Below, one piece after another: positions 27,327 to 34,410 of a stretch of 64,000 bases of DNA. Each line of letters begins with the position of its first letter. Within the stretch, counting starts at the first letter, position 1. Source of the DNA: Maribacter sp. (GTDB taxonomy: Bacteria; Bacteroidota; Bacteroidia; Flavobacteriales; Flavobacteriaceae); assembly GCA_011050675.1 (NCBI GenBank), contig DRFI01000002.1, positions 31,836-95,835 of the forward strand, in the 5' to 3' direction. A model generated the notes under the pieces. It was not told where the DNA came from. It worked only from the letters and a program-made list of their open reading frames with translations, and made no database searches. Made by a program: the position numbers and the translations under genes.

Positions 27327-28661
27327 ATGCGAATACTATTAGTACTACTTATTTGTCTGCCTATTTTTTCTAAGGGTCAAGATTCCCTCGCTATTAAGAA
27401 GGGGAATCTTTCTGGGCAATGGCGTACGTATTATATGATGACGGCTAACAAAGGTGATTTAAAGAATTTTAATGCTTTAGCCACAGGTGGTAAGCTAAAA
27501 TATCAATATGATATTTTGAATAATTTAGAATTTGGAGCAGCCCTATATAATTCGAATAATTTAAGATTACAAAATTTATCTGATCCTGATGCTACCACAG
27601 GCAGATTAAGTAGGTATGAAGAAGGATTATTCGATCGACTTGATCTTAATAATGATGCTGTTTTTTTATTGGGAGAATTATATGCGAAGTATAAGTTGAA
27701 CCGACAGTCTTTTACTCTGGGGCGAATGAATGTAAATACGCCACTTATAAACCCTGAAGATGGTAGAATGATTCCAACTTTAGTACAGGGGTTTTGGTAT
27801 AATTATAAAACAAATAAAAGTACTTTTCAATTCGGGTTATTAAATGAAATAGCACCAAGGTCTACAGGTCAGTTTTATGGAATTGGGGAGAGTATAGGTA
27901 CATACCCCGTTGGTAGAAACAAATATGGTAATGCTTCGCAATATGCTGGTAATACGGATTCGGATTATATTCTGATGTTTAATGCAGATTTTGAATTAAC
28001 TAAGAACTTAAGGTTAAATGTATGGAACCAACATGTAGATAATGTGTTCAATTCAATTTATATTAAACCTTCTCTGAAGATTTCTGAATCTGTACAAATA
28101 GAAGGGGAGTGGTTGCATCAAAATAAAATTGGGGATGGTGGTAATGCCTTAGATTCGCTCCGTTATTTTAATCAGAATAGAGCAGATGTTTTAGGGTTGA
28201 AATTTGATTATAAAAGTAAGAGTGGGTTAGTAAGCTTAGCCTATAATAGAATATTACCACAAGGTCAATTTTTATCACCGCGAGAATGGGGTAGAGAAGA
28301 TTTATTTAGTTTTCAGAAACGAGAGCGTAGCGAAGGTACTGCCGATAATCATGCTTTGGTTCTGAACTTTAAAAATGAGTTCGAAATATTTAAAGAGGAT
28401 CTAAACTTGACTTCAATATTAAGTGTCGGTAAGCATTGGAAACCAGAAGTAACCGATGCTATTCTAAATAAATATGCTATGCCAGATTACACTCATATTA
28501 ATTTAGATATTTTTTTCAATATTAAAAAATTTAAACACTTAAAGCCAGAACTACTACTTACCTCAAAAATGGGAAATGGAGGCATTCCAGATAACCCTAA
28601 TTTCTATTTTAATAAAGTTGATTTGTTTCATTTGGATTTCATCATTAACTATAATTTCTAG
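27327..28661 (+). CDS. Outer-membrane porin, OprD/Opr-like
   Basis: The 444-residue protein has a signal peptide (about 1-17, ending SKGQ), alternating hydrophobic strands and a C-terminal Phe (INYNF), all typical of a beta-barrel. Strand motifs such as GQWRTYYMMT, FTLGRMNVNTP and GLKFDYKS resemble the OprD-like outer-membrane porin family. It lies five bases after the TsdA-like gene in a shared transcript. The pore may admit a sulfur oxyanion used or made by the cytochrome; that is inference from the operon. Confidence 0.75.
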   Translation: MRILLVLLICLPIFSKGQDSLAIKKGNLSGQWRTYYMMTANKGDLKNFNALATGGKLKYQYDILNNLEFGAALYNSNNLRLQNLSDPDATTGRLSRYEEGLFDRLDLNNDAVFLLGELYAKYKLNRQSFTLGRMNVNTPLINPEDGRMIPTLVQGFWYNYKTNKSTFQFGLLNEIAPRSTGQFYGIGESIGTYPVGRNKYGNASQYAGNTDSDYILMFNADFELTKNLRLNVWNQHVDNVFNSIYIKPSLKISESVQIEGEWLHQNKIGDGGNALDSLRYFNQNRADVLGLKFDYKSKSGLVSLAYNRILPQGQFLSPREWGREDLFSFQKRERSEGTADNHALVLNFKNEFEIFKEDLNLTSILSVGKHWKPEVTDAILNKYAMPDYTHINLDIFFNIKKFKHLKPELLLTSKMGNGGIPDNPNFYFNKVDLFHLDFIINYNF

Positions 28662-28716
28662 TCAGAAAATCTAACCAACCTCATTAAAATAAATTACAGA
28701 ATAATTGTAAGAATGA

Positions 28717-28923
28717 TTACTTATTTAGCTTACACGTATTCATGCCAAATAAGGTGTATAGCGGGCAAAAGCTAACAAATGTAGTCAGTATTAAGATAGC
28801 GGCAACAGCCAGCATAATGTAACCTAAAACACCAGTTACGGTATCTGTATAAAATGTAGTTAAAAGCGCTACAGCAATAAAAATTCTTATAAAACGATCT
28901 GTACTTCCCATGTTTTTTTTCAT
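28717..28923 (-). CDS. DUF2892 (YgaP-type) small membrane protein
   Basis: The 68-residue protein matches DUF2892: the opening MKKNMGSTDRFIRIFIAVAL, two membrane helices (about 13-30 and 33-50), and a conserved FCPLYTLFGMNTC segment near the C-terminus. This domain forms the membrane part of the E. coli rhodanese YgaP, which suggests a place in sulfur metabolism. Here it is a stand-alone gene. A TGA-N6-TCA site lies upstream (29051-29066). Confidence 0.85.
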   Translation of the reverse strand: MKKNMGSTDRFIRIFIAVALLTTFYTDTVTGVLGYIMLAVAAILILTTFVSFCPLYTLFGMNTCKLNK

Positions 28924-29021
28924 GATACTAGTTTTTGGATTATGGTTTAAAATAAATTGTAATGATTTGTTTAAAAAAAAGACTTAATCAATAAGCAGAT
29001 GTACTTCTGCTATTTGTTATT

Positions 29022-29066
29022 GCAATGTATACGTAATCAATTATATAGACTATGATAATAGTCATA
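29022..29066 (-). promoter_or_regulatory. Fnr-type palindrome upstream of the DUF2892 gene
   Basis: TATGA-TAATAG-TCATA at 29051-29066 is a good TGA-N6-TCA palindrome (centre 29058.5). The expected minus-strand box position reads TACATTGC, only a partial match to TAnnTTTG. On the plus strand the expected position shows no box, so the DUF2892 gene is the likelier target. Confidence 0.5.
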
Positions 29067-29097
29067 TACAAAGGTCAATGTTAATGAAGACAATTAA

Positions 29098-29142
29098 TGT
29101 AACTTAAGTTACCTAGTCGCGATTTTAAAAAAGGTATTTTTG
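29098..29142 (+). promoter_or_regulatory. GTAAC-type site and -7 box for the fatty acid hydroxylase family gene
   Basis: TGTAAC-TTAA-GTTACC at 29098-29113 (centre 29105.5) has a perfect 14-base core. A perfect -7 box TATTTTTG lies at 29135-29142, starting 29.5 bases from the centre. The ATG at 29160 follows a short leader. Confidence 0.75.
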
Positions 29143-29159
29143 TAAAAACTGGTATTTAA

Positions 29160-30035
29160 ATGGAAGCATATGTAGAGGCATTTTTAAACGCAGTTTCAGG
29201 AACATTTAGTTGGACTTGGAAATCAATAATTTTTAATGTCCCGTGGTATCTTAATTATTTTTGGGGTTTAATTCTTATCTCGCTATTAGTATGGTTTTTA
29301 GAGATAGTTTTTCCTTGGAGAAAAGAGCAAGGTGTTTTTAGAAAAGACTTTTGGTTAGATGCTTTTTATATGTTTTTCAACTTCTTTTTGTTCGCTATAG
29401 CAATCAGTGGTATTTATAAGATGTTACAAGTATTTTTCCAGGATATAGGTGTAGCATCTAACAGTCTAGCACTTATAGATATTTCCAATTGGCCAATGTG
29501 GGGTCAGCTATTATTGTTTTTCGTTGTTCTGGATTTTGTACAGTGGTTTACACATACTTTGCTTCATAAATATGCTTTTCTATGGAATTTTCATAAAGTA
29601 CATCATAGCGTTAAAGAAATGGGCTTTGCCGCGCATTTACGTTATCATTGGATGGAGAATATTCTTTATAAACCATTAAAAACTTTTGGTGTAATGATTC
29701 TGGGAGGTTTTGAACCAGAACAAGCATATATCGTTCATTTTGCCGCAATCGCTATTGGGCATTTTAATCATTCGAACATAAAAATTACTTGGGGACCTTT
29801 AAAATACTTGTTCAACAATCCTGTAATGCATTTATACCACCATGCTTATGACTTACCTGAGGGTACGTATGGGGTAAATTTTGGTATAAGTTTAAGTATA
29901 TGGGATTATATTTTTAAGACCAATTATATACCTGAGGATAGCGGTAAGGTAAAGTTGGGTTATCCAGGAGATGAGGATTTGCCAAAAGACTTTTTAGGAC
30001 AAGCGGTACATGGTTTTAAACCAAAGAAGAAGTAA
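29160..30035 (+). CDS. Sterol desaturase / fatty acid hydroxylase family protein
   Basis: The 291-residue membrane protein has four to five helices and the histidine boxes of the di-iron hydroxylase superfamily: HTLLH, HKVHH, HFNH and HLYHH. These enzymes use O2 to hydroxylate or desaturate lipid chains at the membrane. The substrate cannot be read from the sequence. A GTAAC-type promoter places it with sulfur and bd oxidase genes, which is unexpected for a lipid enzyme. The coding end overlaps a 12-bp terminator stem. Confidence 0.85.
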   Translation: MEAYVEAFLNAVSGTFSWTWKSIIFNVPWYLNYFWGLILISLLVWFLEIVFPWRKEQGVFRKDFWLDAFYMFFNFFLFAIAISGIYKMLQVFFQDIGVASNSLALIDISNWPMWGQLLLFFVVLDFVQWFTHTLLHKYAFLWNFHKVHHSVKEMGFAAHLRYHWMENILYKPLKTFGVMILGGFEPEQAYIVHFAAIAIGHFNHSNIKITWGPLKYLFNNPVMHLYHHAYDLPEGTYGVNFGISLSIWDYIFKTNYIPEDSGKVKLGYPGDEDLPKDFLGQAVHGFKPKKK

Positions 30036-30062
30036 GTTTATTTCCTTCTTCTTTGGTGTTTT
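30021..30062 (+). terminator. Terminator overlapping the hydroxylase stop codon
   Basis: CCAAAGAAGAAG (30021-30032) pairs with CTTCTTCTTTGG (30045-30056), then TGTTTTT. The last codons form the left arm. The minus-strand gene at 30062-30337 also ends here. Confidence 0.75.
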
Positions 30063-30337
30063 TAAGTTTGTTTAGATAGCTTACCCGTAGCGCAACCCAC
30101 AATAGATTTAACTTTAGATAGTACCGAATTGTCTTGGTCAATACTTGGGTATCCAATTGACTTTAATTTATCTTTTACTGTTGTTATCCCTTGCAGGTTT
30201 AAAGCATCAAATGTAACAGAAGACGATTCTACAGATACAGATATATTTTTAATTGCTGGTATCACTTCTAATTTAGAAATAATTGTTTTGGCGCAACTAC
30301 CGCATTTTAAGTTTTGAATAGGTATTACTGATGTCAT
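30062..30337 (-). CDS. Heavy-metal-associated (HMA) domain protein
   Basis: The protein of 91 residues has an HMA-type ferredoxin-like fold with LKCGSCAKTI at about residues 9-18, a CxxC metal-binding motif near the expected loop. I place the start at ATG 30337 because the longer reading begins at a TTG inside the rhodanese gene and adds a non-conserved stretch. The domain would bind Cu(I) or a similar soft metal, or it could act as a thiol relay beside the rhodanese whose gene ends 32 bases upstream. The C-terminal Cys (IVGCATG) is an extra feature. Confidence 0.72.
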   Translation of the reverse strand: MTSVIPIQNLKCGSCAKTIISKLEVIPAIKNISVSVESSSVTFDALNLQGITTVKDKLKSIGYPSIDQDNSVLSKVKSIVGCATGKLSKQT

Positions 30338-30369
30338 TTGACGTGATTTTATTTTTATATTAAAATCTA

Positions 30370-30714
30370 TTAGTTCCAAGAATTATAGCCTCCCTTTAAA
30401 TCATAAACTTGAGAAAAGCCCATTTTTAATAATTTACGGGCGGCTTTTTGGCTTCTTGCCCCAGATCTACAGTAGACATATATAGGCTTATTTTTATCAA
30501 TCTTTTCAAAATAATTATTGAAATTATCGGCATTAAAAAAATCAACGTTTATTGCTTTTTTTATATGCCCGCTATTGAATTCAGAAGCTGTTCTTACATC
30601 AAAAGGTTTTATATCGTTAGTGATAATTTGTGTCGCATATTCGGTCTTATTCAGGATAGTAATATTACCTGTGGTTTCTACTTTTTTACCGAAGAGTGTA
30701 CTTAAAAATGACAT
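30370..30714 (-). CDS. Single-domain rhodanese-like sulfurtransferase
   Basis: The 114-residue protein has one rhodanese domain with the active loop CRSGARS (YVYCRSGARSQ, about residues 83-89) and the conserved FDVRTASEFNSGHI strand. The Cys carries sulfane sulfur as a persulfide. There is no signal peptide, so it should act in the cytoplasm. It lies 122 bases downstream of the CstB-like gene, with a hairpin in the gap, and upstream of a CxxC HMA protein. I see no palindrome directly upstream, so it may rely on read-through or a separate promoter. Confidence 0.88.
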   Translation of the reverse strand: MSFLSTLFGKKVETTGNITILNKTEYATQIITNDIKPFDVRTASEFNSGHIKKAINVDFFNADNFNNYFEKIDKNKPIYVYCRSGARSQKAARKLLKMGFSQVYDLKGGYNSWN

Positions 30715-30747
30715 AGTATTTTGTGTATAATGAATACGCTATAATAA

Positions 30748-30781
30748 AAGGAAACGGTCTTTTTTGTTTCACCGTTTCCTT
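30748..30781 (-). terminator. Hairpin between CstB-like and rhodanese genes
   Basis: AAGGAAACGGT (30748-30758) pairs with ACCGTTTCCTT (30771-30781), an 11-bp stem. The T-run on the minus strand is weak, so it may be a partial terminator or an RNA-stability element. Confidence 0.55.
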
Positions 30782-30836
30782 AATAAACCAACCAATAAAA
30801 AAAATATTCTTTTGAATGTGTAAATACCTATTTGAA

Positions 30837-32246
30837 TTACAAGGTTGTTGGACAAACAAATTCAGAAACAGGAATACCAGCTTCTTGTATAGCTTTAAAT
30901 CCTCCTTTTACATCTATTAGATTATGAATACCTCTGCTTTTTAAAATAGATGCTGCAATCATACTTCTATAACCACCGGCACAATGCACATAAAAAGAGC
31001 GGTTATTTGGAAATTCTGCTAAGTGATCATTTAGAAAATCTAACGGTGTGTTTTTTGCACCTAAAACATGCTCAGATAGATATTCAGATTCTTTACGTAC
31101 ATCGAATACAGGTGCTTTTTTAGTTTCAAGTACATTTTTTAGCTTACTGGGATCAACTTGACTAACGGTATCATATTCCATTGCTTCTTTTTTCCAAGCA
31201 TCAAACCCTCCATCTAAATATCCTAGTGTACCATCAAACCCAACTCTAGAAAGTCTAGTTACTGCCTCTTCCTCTAAACCAACGGGAGCAACTAATAAAA
31301 TAGGTTGTTTAACATCTGCAATCAAAGCACCTACCCAAGGCGCAAAGCTACCATCAAGACCTATGAAAATAGAACGTGGTATATGACCTGCGGCAAAATC
31401 ATCTTGGTTTCGTACATCTAATACAATAGCTCCCGTTTCATTTGCTGCAGCTTCAAAAGCCTTTGGGGAAAGTGCTCTTGTGCCACGCTCCAAAACTACT
31501 TTAATATCCTCGTAGCCTTCTTTGTTCATTTTTACGTTCAAAGGAAAATACTGAGGCGGTGGAAGCAGACCATCAATTACCTCGTCTATAAACTCTTCTT
31601 TAGTCATGTCTTCACGTAAAGCGTAGTTCATTTTCTTTTGGTTGCCCAAGGTATCTACCGTTTCTTTCATCATATTCTTACCACATGCAGAACCAGCGCC
31701 ATGAGCAGGGTAGACGATAACGTCATCTGCTAAAGGCATTATTTTTTCGCGTAAACTATCATATAAAAATCCAGCGAGGTCACGATCAGTTAATTCTCCC
31801 ATTTTTTGGGCTAGATCAGGTCTACCTACATCTCCAAGAAATAAAGTATCTCCGCTAAAAATAGCATAGTCTTTACCTTTTTCATCTTTTAGAAGATATG
31901 TGGTACTTTCCATAGTATGCCCTGGGGTATGTAATGCAACAATGGTAACGTCGCCCAACTTAAATTCTTGATTGTCTTTTGCAATAATTGCTTCAAACGA
32001 CGGATTAGCTTTTGGACCATAAATAATATCTGCCCCAGTTTCTTTTGCCAGGGTTACATGACCGCTAACAAAATCTGCATGAAAATGTGTTTCAAAAATG
32101 TACTTGATTTTAGCGTCATTAGTGGATGCTTTTTTTATGTAAGGTTGTACTTCTCTTAAAGGATCAATAATAGCGACCTCTCCATTACTTTCAATATAGT
32201 ATGCACCTTGTGCAAGACAACCCGTATATATTTGCTCTACTTTCAT
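30837..32246 (-). CDS. CstB-like persulfide dioxygenase fused to two rhodanese domains
   Basis: The 469-residue protein opens with an ETHE1-type metallo-beta-lactamase domain (about 1-235) with the iron motif HFHADFVSGH, TPGHTMES and GDTLFLGDVGRPDL. A first rhodanese-like domain (about 255-350) lacks the catalytic Cys (LLVAPVGLEEEA at the loop). A second one (about 365-465) has Cys422 in CAGGYRS. Dioxygenase, pseudo-rhodanese and rhodanese in this order is the known layout of S. aureus CstB, which turns persulfides into thiosulfate. Next to TauE, under a Crp-type site, it is probably the core sulfide-detoxification enzyme here. Confidence 0.88.
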   Translation of the reverse strand: MKVEQIYTGCLAQGAYYIESNGEVAIIDPLREVQPYIKKASTNDAKIKYIFETHFHADFVSGHVTLAKETGADIIYGPKANPSFEAIIAKDNQEFKLGDVTIVALHTPGHTMESTTYLLKDEKGKDYAIFSGDTLFLGDVGRPDLAQKMGELTDRDLAGFLYDSLREKIMPLADDVIVYPAHGAGSACGKNMMKETVDTLGNQKKMNYALREDMTKEEFIDEVIDGLLPPPQYFPLNVKMNKEGYEDIKVVLERGTRALSPKAFEAAANETGAIVLDVRNQDDFAAGHIPRSIFIGLDGSFAPWVGALIADVKQPILLVAPVGLEEEAVTRLSRVGFDGTLGYLDGGFDAWKKEAMEYDTVSQVDPSKLKNVLETKKAPVFDVRKESEYLSEHVLGAKNTPLDFLNDHLAEFPNNRSFYVHCAGGYRSMIAASILKSRGIHNLIDVKGGFKAIQEAGIPVSEFVCPTTL

Positions 32247-32268
32247 GTTGTTATATTTATTAATAGTA

Positions 32269-32313
32269 TAAAATTACTTTTTAGATAAGACGTGTACAGT
32301 GACATTAGTCACA
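32269..32313 (-). promoter_or_regulatory. GTGAC-type Crp site and -7 box for the CstB-like gene
   Basis: AGTGAC-ATTA-GTCACA at 32298-32313 (centre 32305.5) differs from the GTAAC set by G in place of the inner A, so it also fits TGA-N6-TCA. A -7-like box TAATTTTA on the minus strand starts at 32276, 29.5 bases from the centre. This site could be read by either regulator. Confidence 0.6.
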
Positions 32314-32324
32314 TAAGGAAAATT

Positions 32325-33125
32325 TTATTTAAAGAACTCCATGTAAAAAATAAAGGCGGCCATTACAAGAATAAAATAACCGAAACCTTTCTTTAATTTT
32401 TTGCCATCAAAGAAGTTACTCAGATAACTTCCTATGAAAATACCGATGAAAGAAAGCGAAGTAAAAACTACTAGAAACTTCCAATCTATTTCCATAGTCA
32501 ATGCATCTCCCAAAAAGAAACCCATTAAAGATTTAATAGCAATAATGACCAAAGAAGTACCTACGGCAACTTTCATTTCAACGTTTGCTAAAATGACTAA
32601 AGCAGGAATAATTAAGAATCCGCCACCCGCGCCAATTAAACCGGTAATGCTACCAACTAACATACCTTCTAATAAAATTAAAGGATAATTATAGGCTACT
32701 TGATCTGTTTTAAGAACCGTCTTTTCTTTTTTAAGCATAGAATATGCTGCGGGAATCATTAGAATGGCAAATAGCCCAAACATTGCCATTCTACGTGTAA
32801 ATTGAAAGTGTTCTATTTGAAATAAAACATCTGGCATGGCAGGTACTACATAATGCCTAACAATTGTAACCCCTATAATTGCCGGTATGCCAAATACAAT
32901 GGCGGTACGCCAATCTACATAGCCTTTTAGGTGTTGTTGCCAACCACCAACTAAAGCACTCGCCCCAACTATAAAAAGTGAATATGCGGTTGCAGCTTTC
33001 TCGTTAATTGAAAAAAGATATGCTAATACTGGCACTGCTAGTATGGAGCCACCTCCGCCGATAAGACCTAATGATATACCAATAATCAAGGCGCTAACGT
33101 ATCCAAAAATGTGCAAAATTTCCAT
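32325..33125 (-). CDS. TauE/SafE-family sulfite or sulfonate exporter
   Basis: The 266-residue protein has about eight membrane helices in two halves, each with the TauE/SafE glycine signature: LGLIGGGGSILAVPVL near the N-terminus and TGLIGAGGGFLIIPAL in the middle. The family exports sulfite, sulfoacetate or related anions. It lies 78 bases downstream of the CstB-like gene's start on the same strand and has its own GTAAC promoter. TauE beside CstB is also seen in the S. aureus cst operon, so export of a sulfide-oxidation product is a reasonable inference. Confidence 0.87.
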   Translation of the reverse strand: MEILHIFGYVSALIIGISLGLIGGGGSILAVPVLAYLFSINEKAATAYSLFIVGASALVGGWQQHLKGYVDWRTAIVFGIPAIIGVTIVRHYVVPAMPDVLFQIEHFQFTRRMAMFGLFAILMIPAAYSMLKKEKTVLKTDQVAYNYPLILLEGMLVGSITGLIGAGGGFLIIPALVILANVEMKVAVGTSLVIIAIKSLMGFFLGDALTMEIDWKFLVVFTSLSFIGIFIGSYLSNFFDGKKLKKGFGYFILVMAAFIFYMEFFK

Positions 33126-33143
33126 GTGATTTTTTTGATATCA

Positions 33144-33188
33144 CAAATGTAAAGTGGTGCGGAAACCTGCGCAGTAACAATGGTTACA
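33144..33188 (-). promoter_or_regulatory. GTAAC-type Crp site and -7 box for the TauE gene
   Basis: AGTAAC-AATG-GTTACA at 33173-33188 (centre 33180.5) is followed on the minus strand by a perfect -7 box TACATTTG starting at 33151, 29.5 bases away. The site lies just beyond the stop codon of the Crp gene. Confidence 0.75.
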
Positions 33189-33194
33189 GAAGGA

Positions 33195-33827
33195 TTATAA
33201 ATCTAAAAGCTCTAAGTAATTTCGGTGAAGTTTAATTTTACCCATTTCTTCTAATTTCTTTAAAAGTCTAGATATTACAACTCTAGAGCTATGAAGATCA
33301 TAAGCAATATCTTGGTGTGTGCTATGAATGATATCATTTTTGGTAACCCTAGCCTTTTCTTTTAAATAGCCAATTAATCGCTCGTCCATTTTTTGGAAAG
33401 CAACACTATCTAGTGTACTTAAAAGTTCGTTCAACCTTTCATGGTAGCTGTTAAAAACGAAGTTTCGCCAAGACTTATATTTTGTTGTCCATTCTTCCAT
33501 TTTCTGAATAGGAACCATAATCAGTTTTGCATCTGTCTCTGCGATAGCTCTAATTTCACTTTTGGCATCGCCTATGCAGCAAGCCATGGTCATAGAACAG
33601 GTATCTCCTTTTTCTAGGTAGTATAATAGTAATTCATCACCATCTTCATCTTCCCGTAAAATTTTAATAACACCAGAAATTAATAAAGGCATTCCTCTAA
33701 GGTAATCACCTATTTCTATTAATTTATAACCTTCGGGCACTTCTTTAAACGTACCTACTTGTACAATTTCATTAATGAGTTCCGGTTCAAAGATATTTCC
33801 GTATTCTTCCGTTAAATTTTGAATCAT
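33195..33827 (-). CDS. Crp/Fnr-family regulator with cysteine-rich cyclic-nucleotide loop
   Basis: The 210-residue protein has an N-terminal cupin-like sensory domain, a dimer helix (about 120-145) and a winged helix. In place of the cAMP phosphate-binding cassette it has TCSMTMACCIG with Cys77, Cys83 and Cys84, so it is unlikely to bind cAMP. The recognition helix reads SSRVVISR: Arg182 and Arg187 match CRP Arg180 and Arg185, while Val183 replaces Glu181. Loss of that Glu fits a GTAAC target in place of GTGAC. It is co-transcribed with a DUF983 gene behind a GTAAC site, so autoregulation is likely. Thiol-based sensing of persulfide or redox state is my inference. Confidence 0.85.
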   Translation of the reverse strand: MIQNLTEEYGNIFEPELINEIVQVGTFKEVPEGYKLIEIGDYLRGMPLLISGVIKILREDEDGDELLLYYLEKGDTCSMTMACCIGDAKSEIRAIAETDAKLIMVPIQKMEEWTTKYKSWRNFVFNSYHERLNELLSTLDSVAFQKMDERLIGYLKEKARVTKNDIIHSTHQDIAYDLHSSRVVISRLLKKLEEMGKIKLHRNYLELLDL

Positions 33828-33834
33828 GCTAAGG

Positions 33835-34224
33835 CTAATTATTTTTTTGAGCTATTTCTTTATCATATTTAAAAAACATATTTGCCCAAATTGATTTTGA
33901 TACGGCAGCTATCCAAGGCATTGCCAATATTAGGACGGTAACTATGGTAATGAACAAGGTAACTAATGAAAGGTCTAAACCAAATAATAGGGTTAGTACA
34001 TACGTAGCTACTGCTACGGCAATACCTACTGCGTAAGATACATACATAGAACCCGTATAAAAACTAGGTTCAATACTATATTTTAAATCGCACTTTGGAC
34101 AACGCTCTTTTACCTTATTGAAATTACTTAATTTATAAGGGTTAGCCTCAAAGAATTTCCCTCTATGACATCTGGGGCATTTTAAAAATAGTATACTGTA
34201 TAACGTGAAACCTTCTGGTAACAT
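33835..34224 (-). CDS. DUF983 membrane protein with two CxxC zinc-ribbon-like motifs
   Basis: The 129-residue protein matches DUF983: CPRCHRGKFFE at about residues 15-25, then CPKCDLKY at about 42-49, followed by two membrane helices (about 60-80 and 85-110). The paired CxxC motifs suggest a zinc ribbon facing the cytoplasm. The family has no firm function and often occurs near respiratory genes. Its stop lies seven bases before the Crp-type regulator, and it is first in that operon. Confidence 0.82.
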   Translation of the reverse strand: MLPEGFTLYSILFLKCPRCHRGKFFEANPYKLSNFNKVKERCPKCDLKYSIEPSFYTGSMYVSYAVGIAVAVATYVLTLLFGLDLSLVTLFITIVTVLILAMPWIAAVSKSIWANMFFKYDKEIAQKNN

Positions 34225-34241
34225 GCATTAAAATTTAGAAA

Positions 34242-34286
34242 CAAAATTATAGGATCTTCATTATCTGCTAGGTAACAATGGTTACA
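34242..34286 (-). promoter_or_regulatory. GTAAC-type Crp site and -7 box for the DUF983-Crp operon
   Basis: GGTAAC-AATG-GTTACA at 34271-34286 (centre 34278.5) has a perfect minus-strand -7 box TAATTTTG starting at 34249, 29.5 bases away. The predicted leader before the ATG at 34224 is only about 13 nt. The regulator gene itself follows, which points to positive autoregulation. Confidence 0.75.
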
Positions 34287-34349
34287 TAACACATCATTAT
34301 AATTGTTATAAAGGAAGCGTAAGTTATTTTTTTACGTTGTGCTGCGAAC

Positions 34350-34392
34350 TGATATAAATCATATTATTTGCTATTTATGACATGTAAGTTTG
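34350..34392 (+). promoter_or_regulatory. Fnr-type site and -7 box for hemN
   Basis: TGAT-ATAA-ATCA at 34350-34361 (centre 34355.5) is close to the classic Fnr half-site pair. A perfect -7 box TAAGTTTG lies at 34385-34392, 29.5 bases from the centre. The TTG start codon candidate at 34390 falls inside this box, which rules it out. Confidence 0.72.
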
Positions 34393-34410
34393 TCTTTAAA
34401 TAAGATTTAT

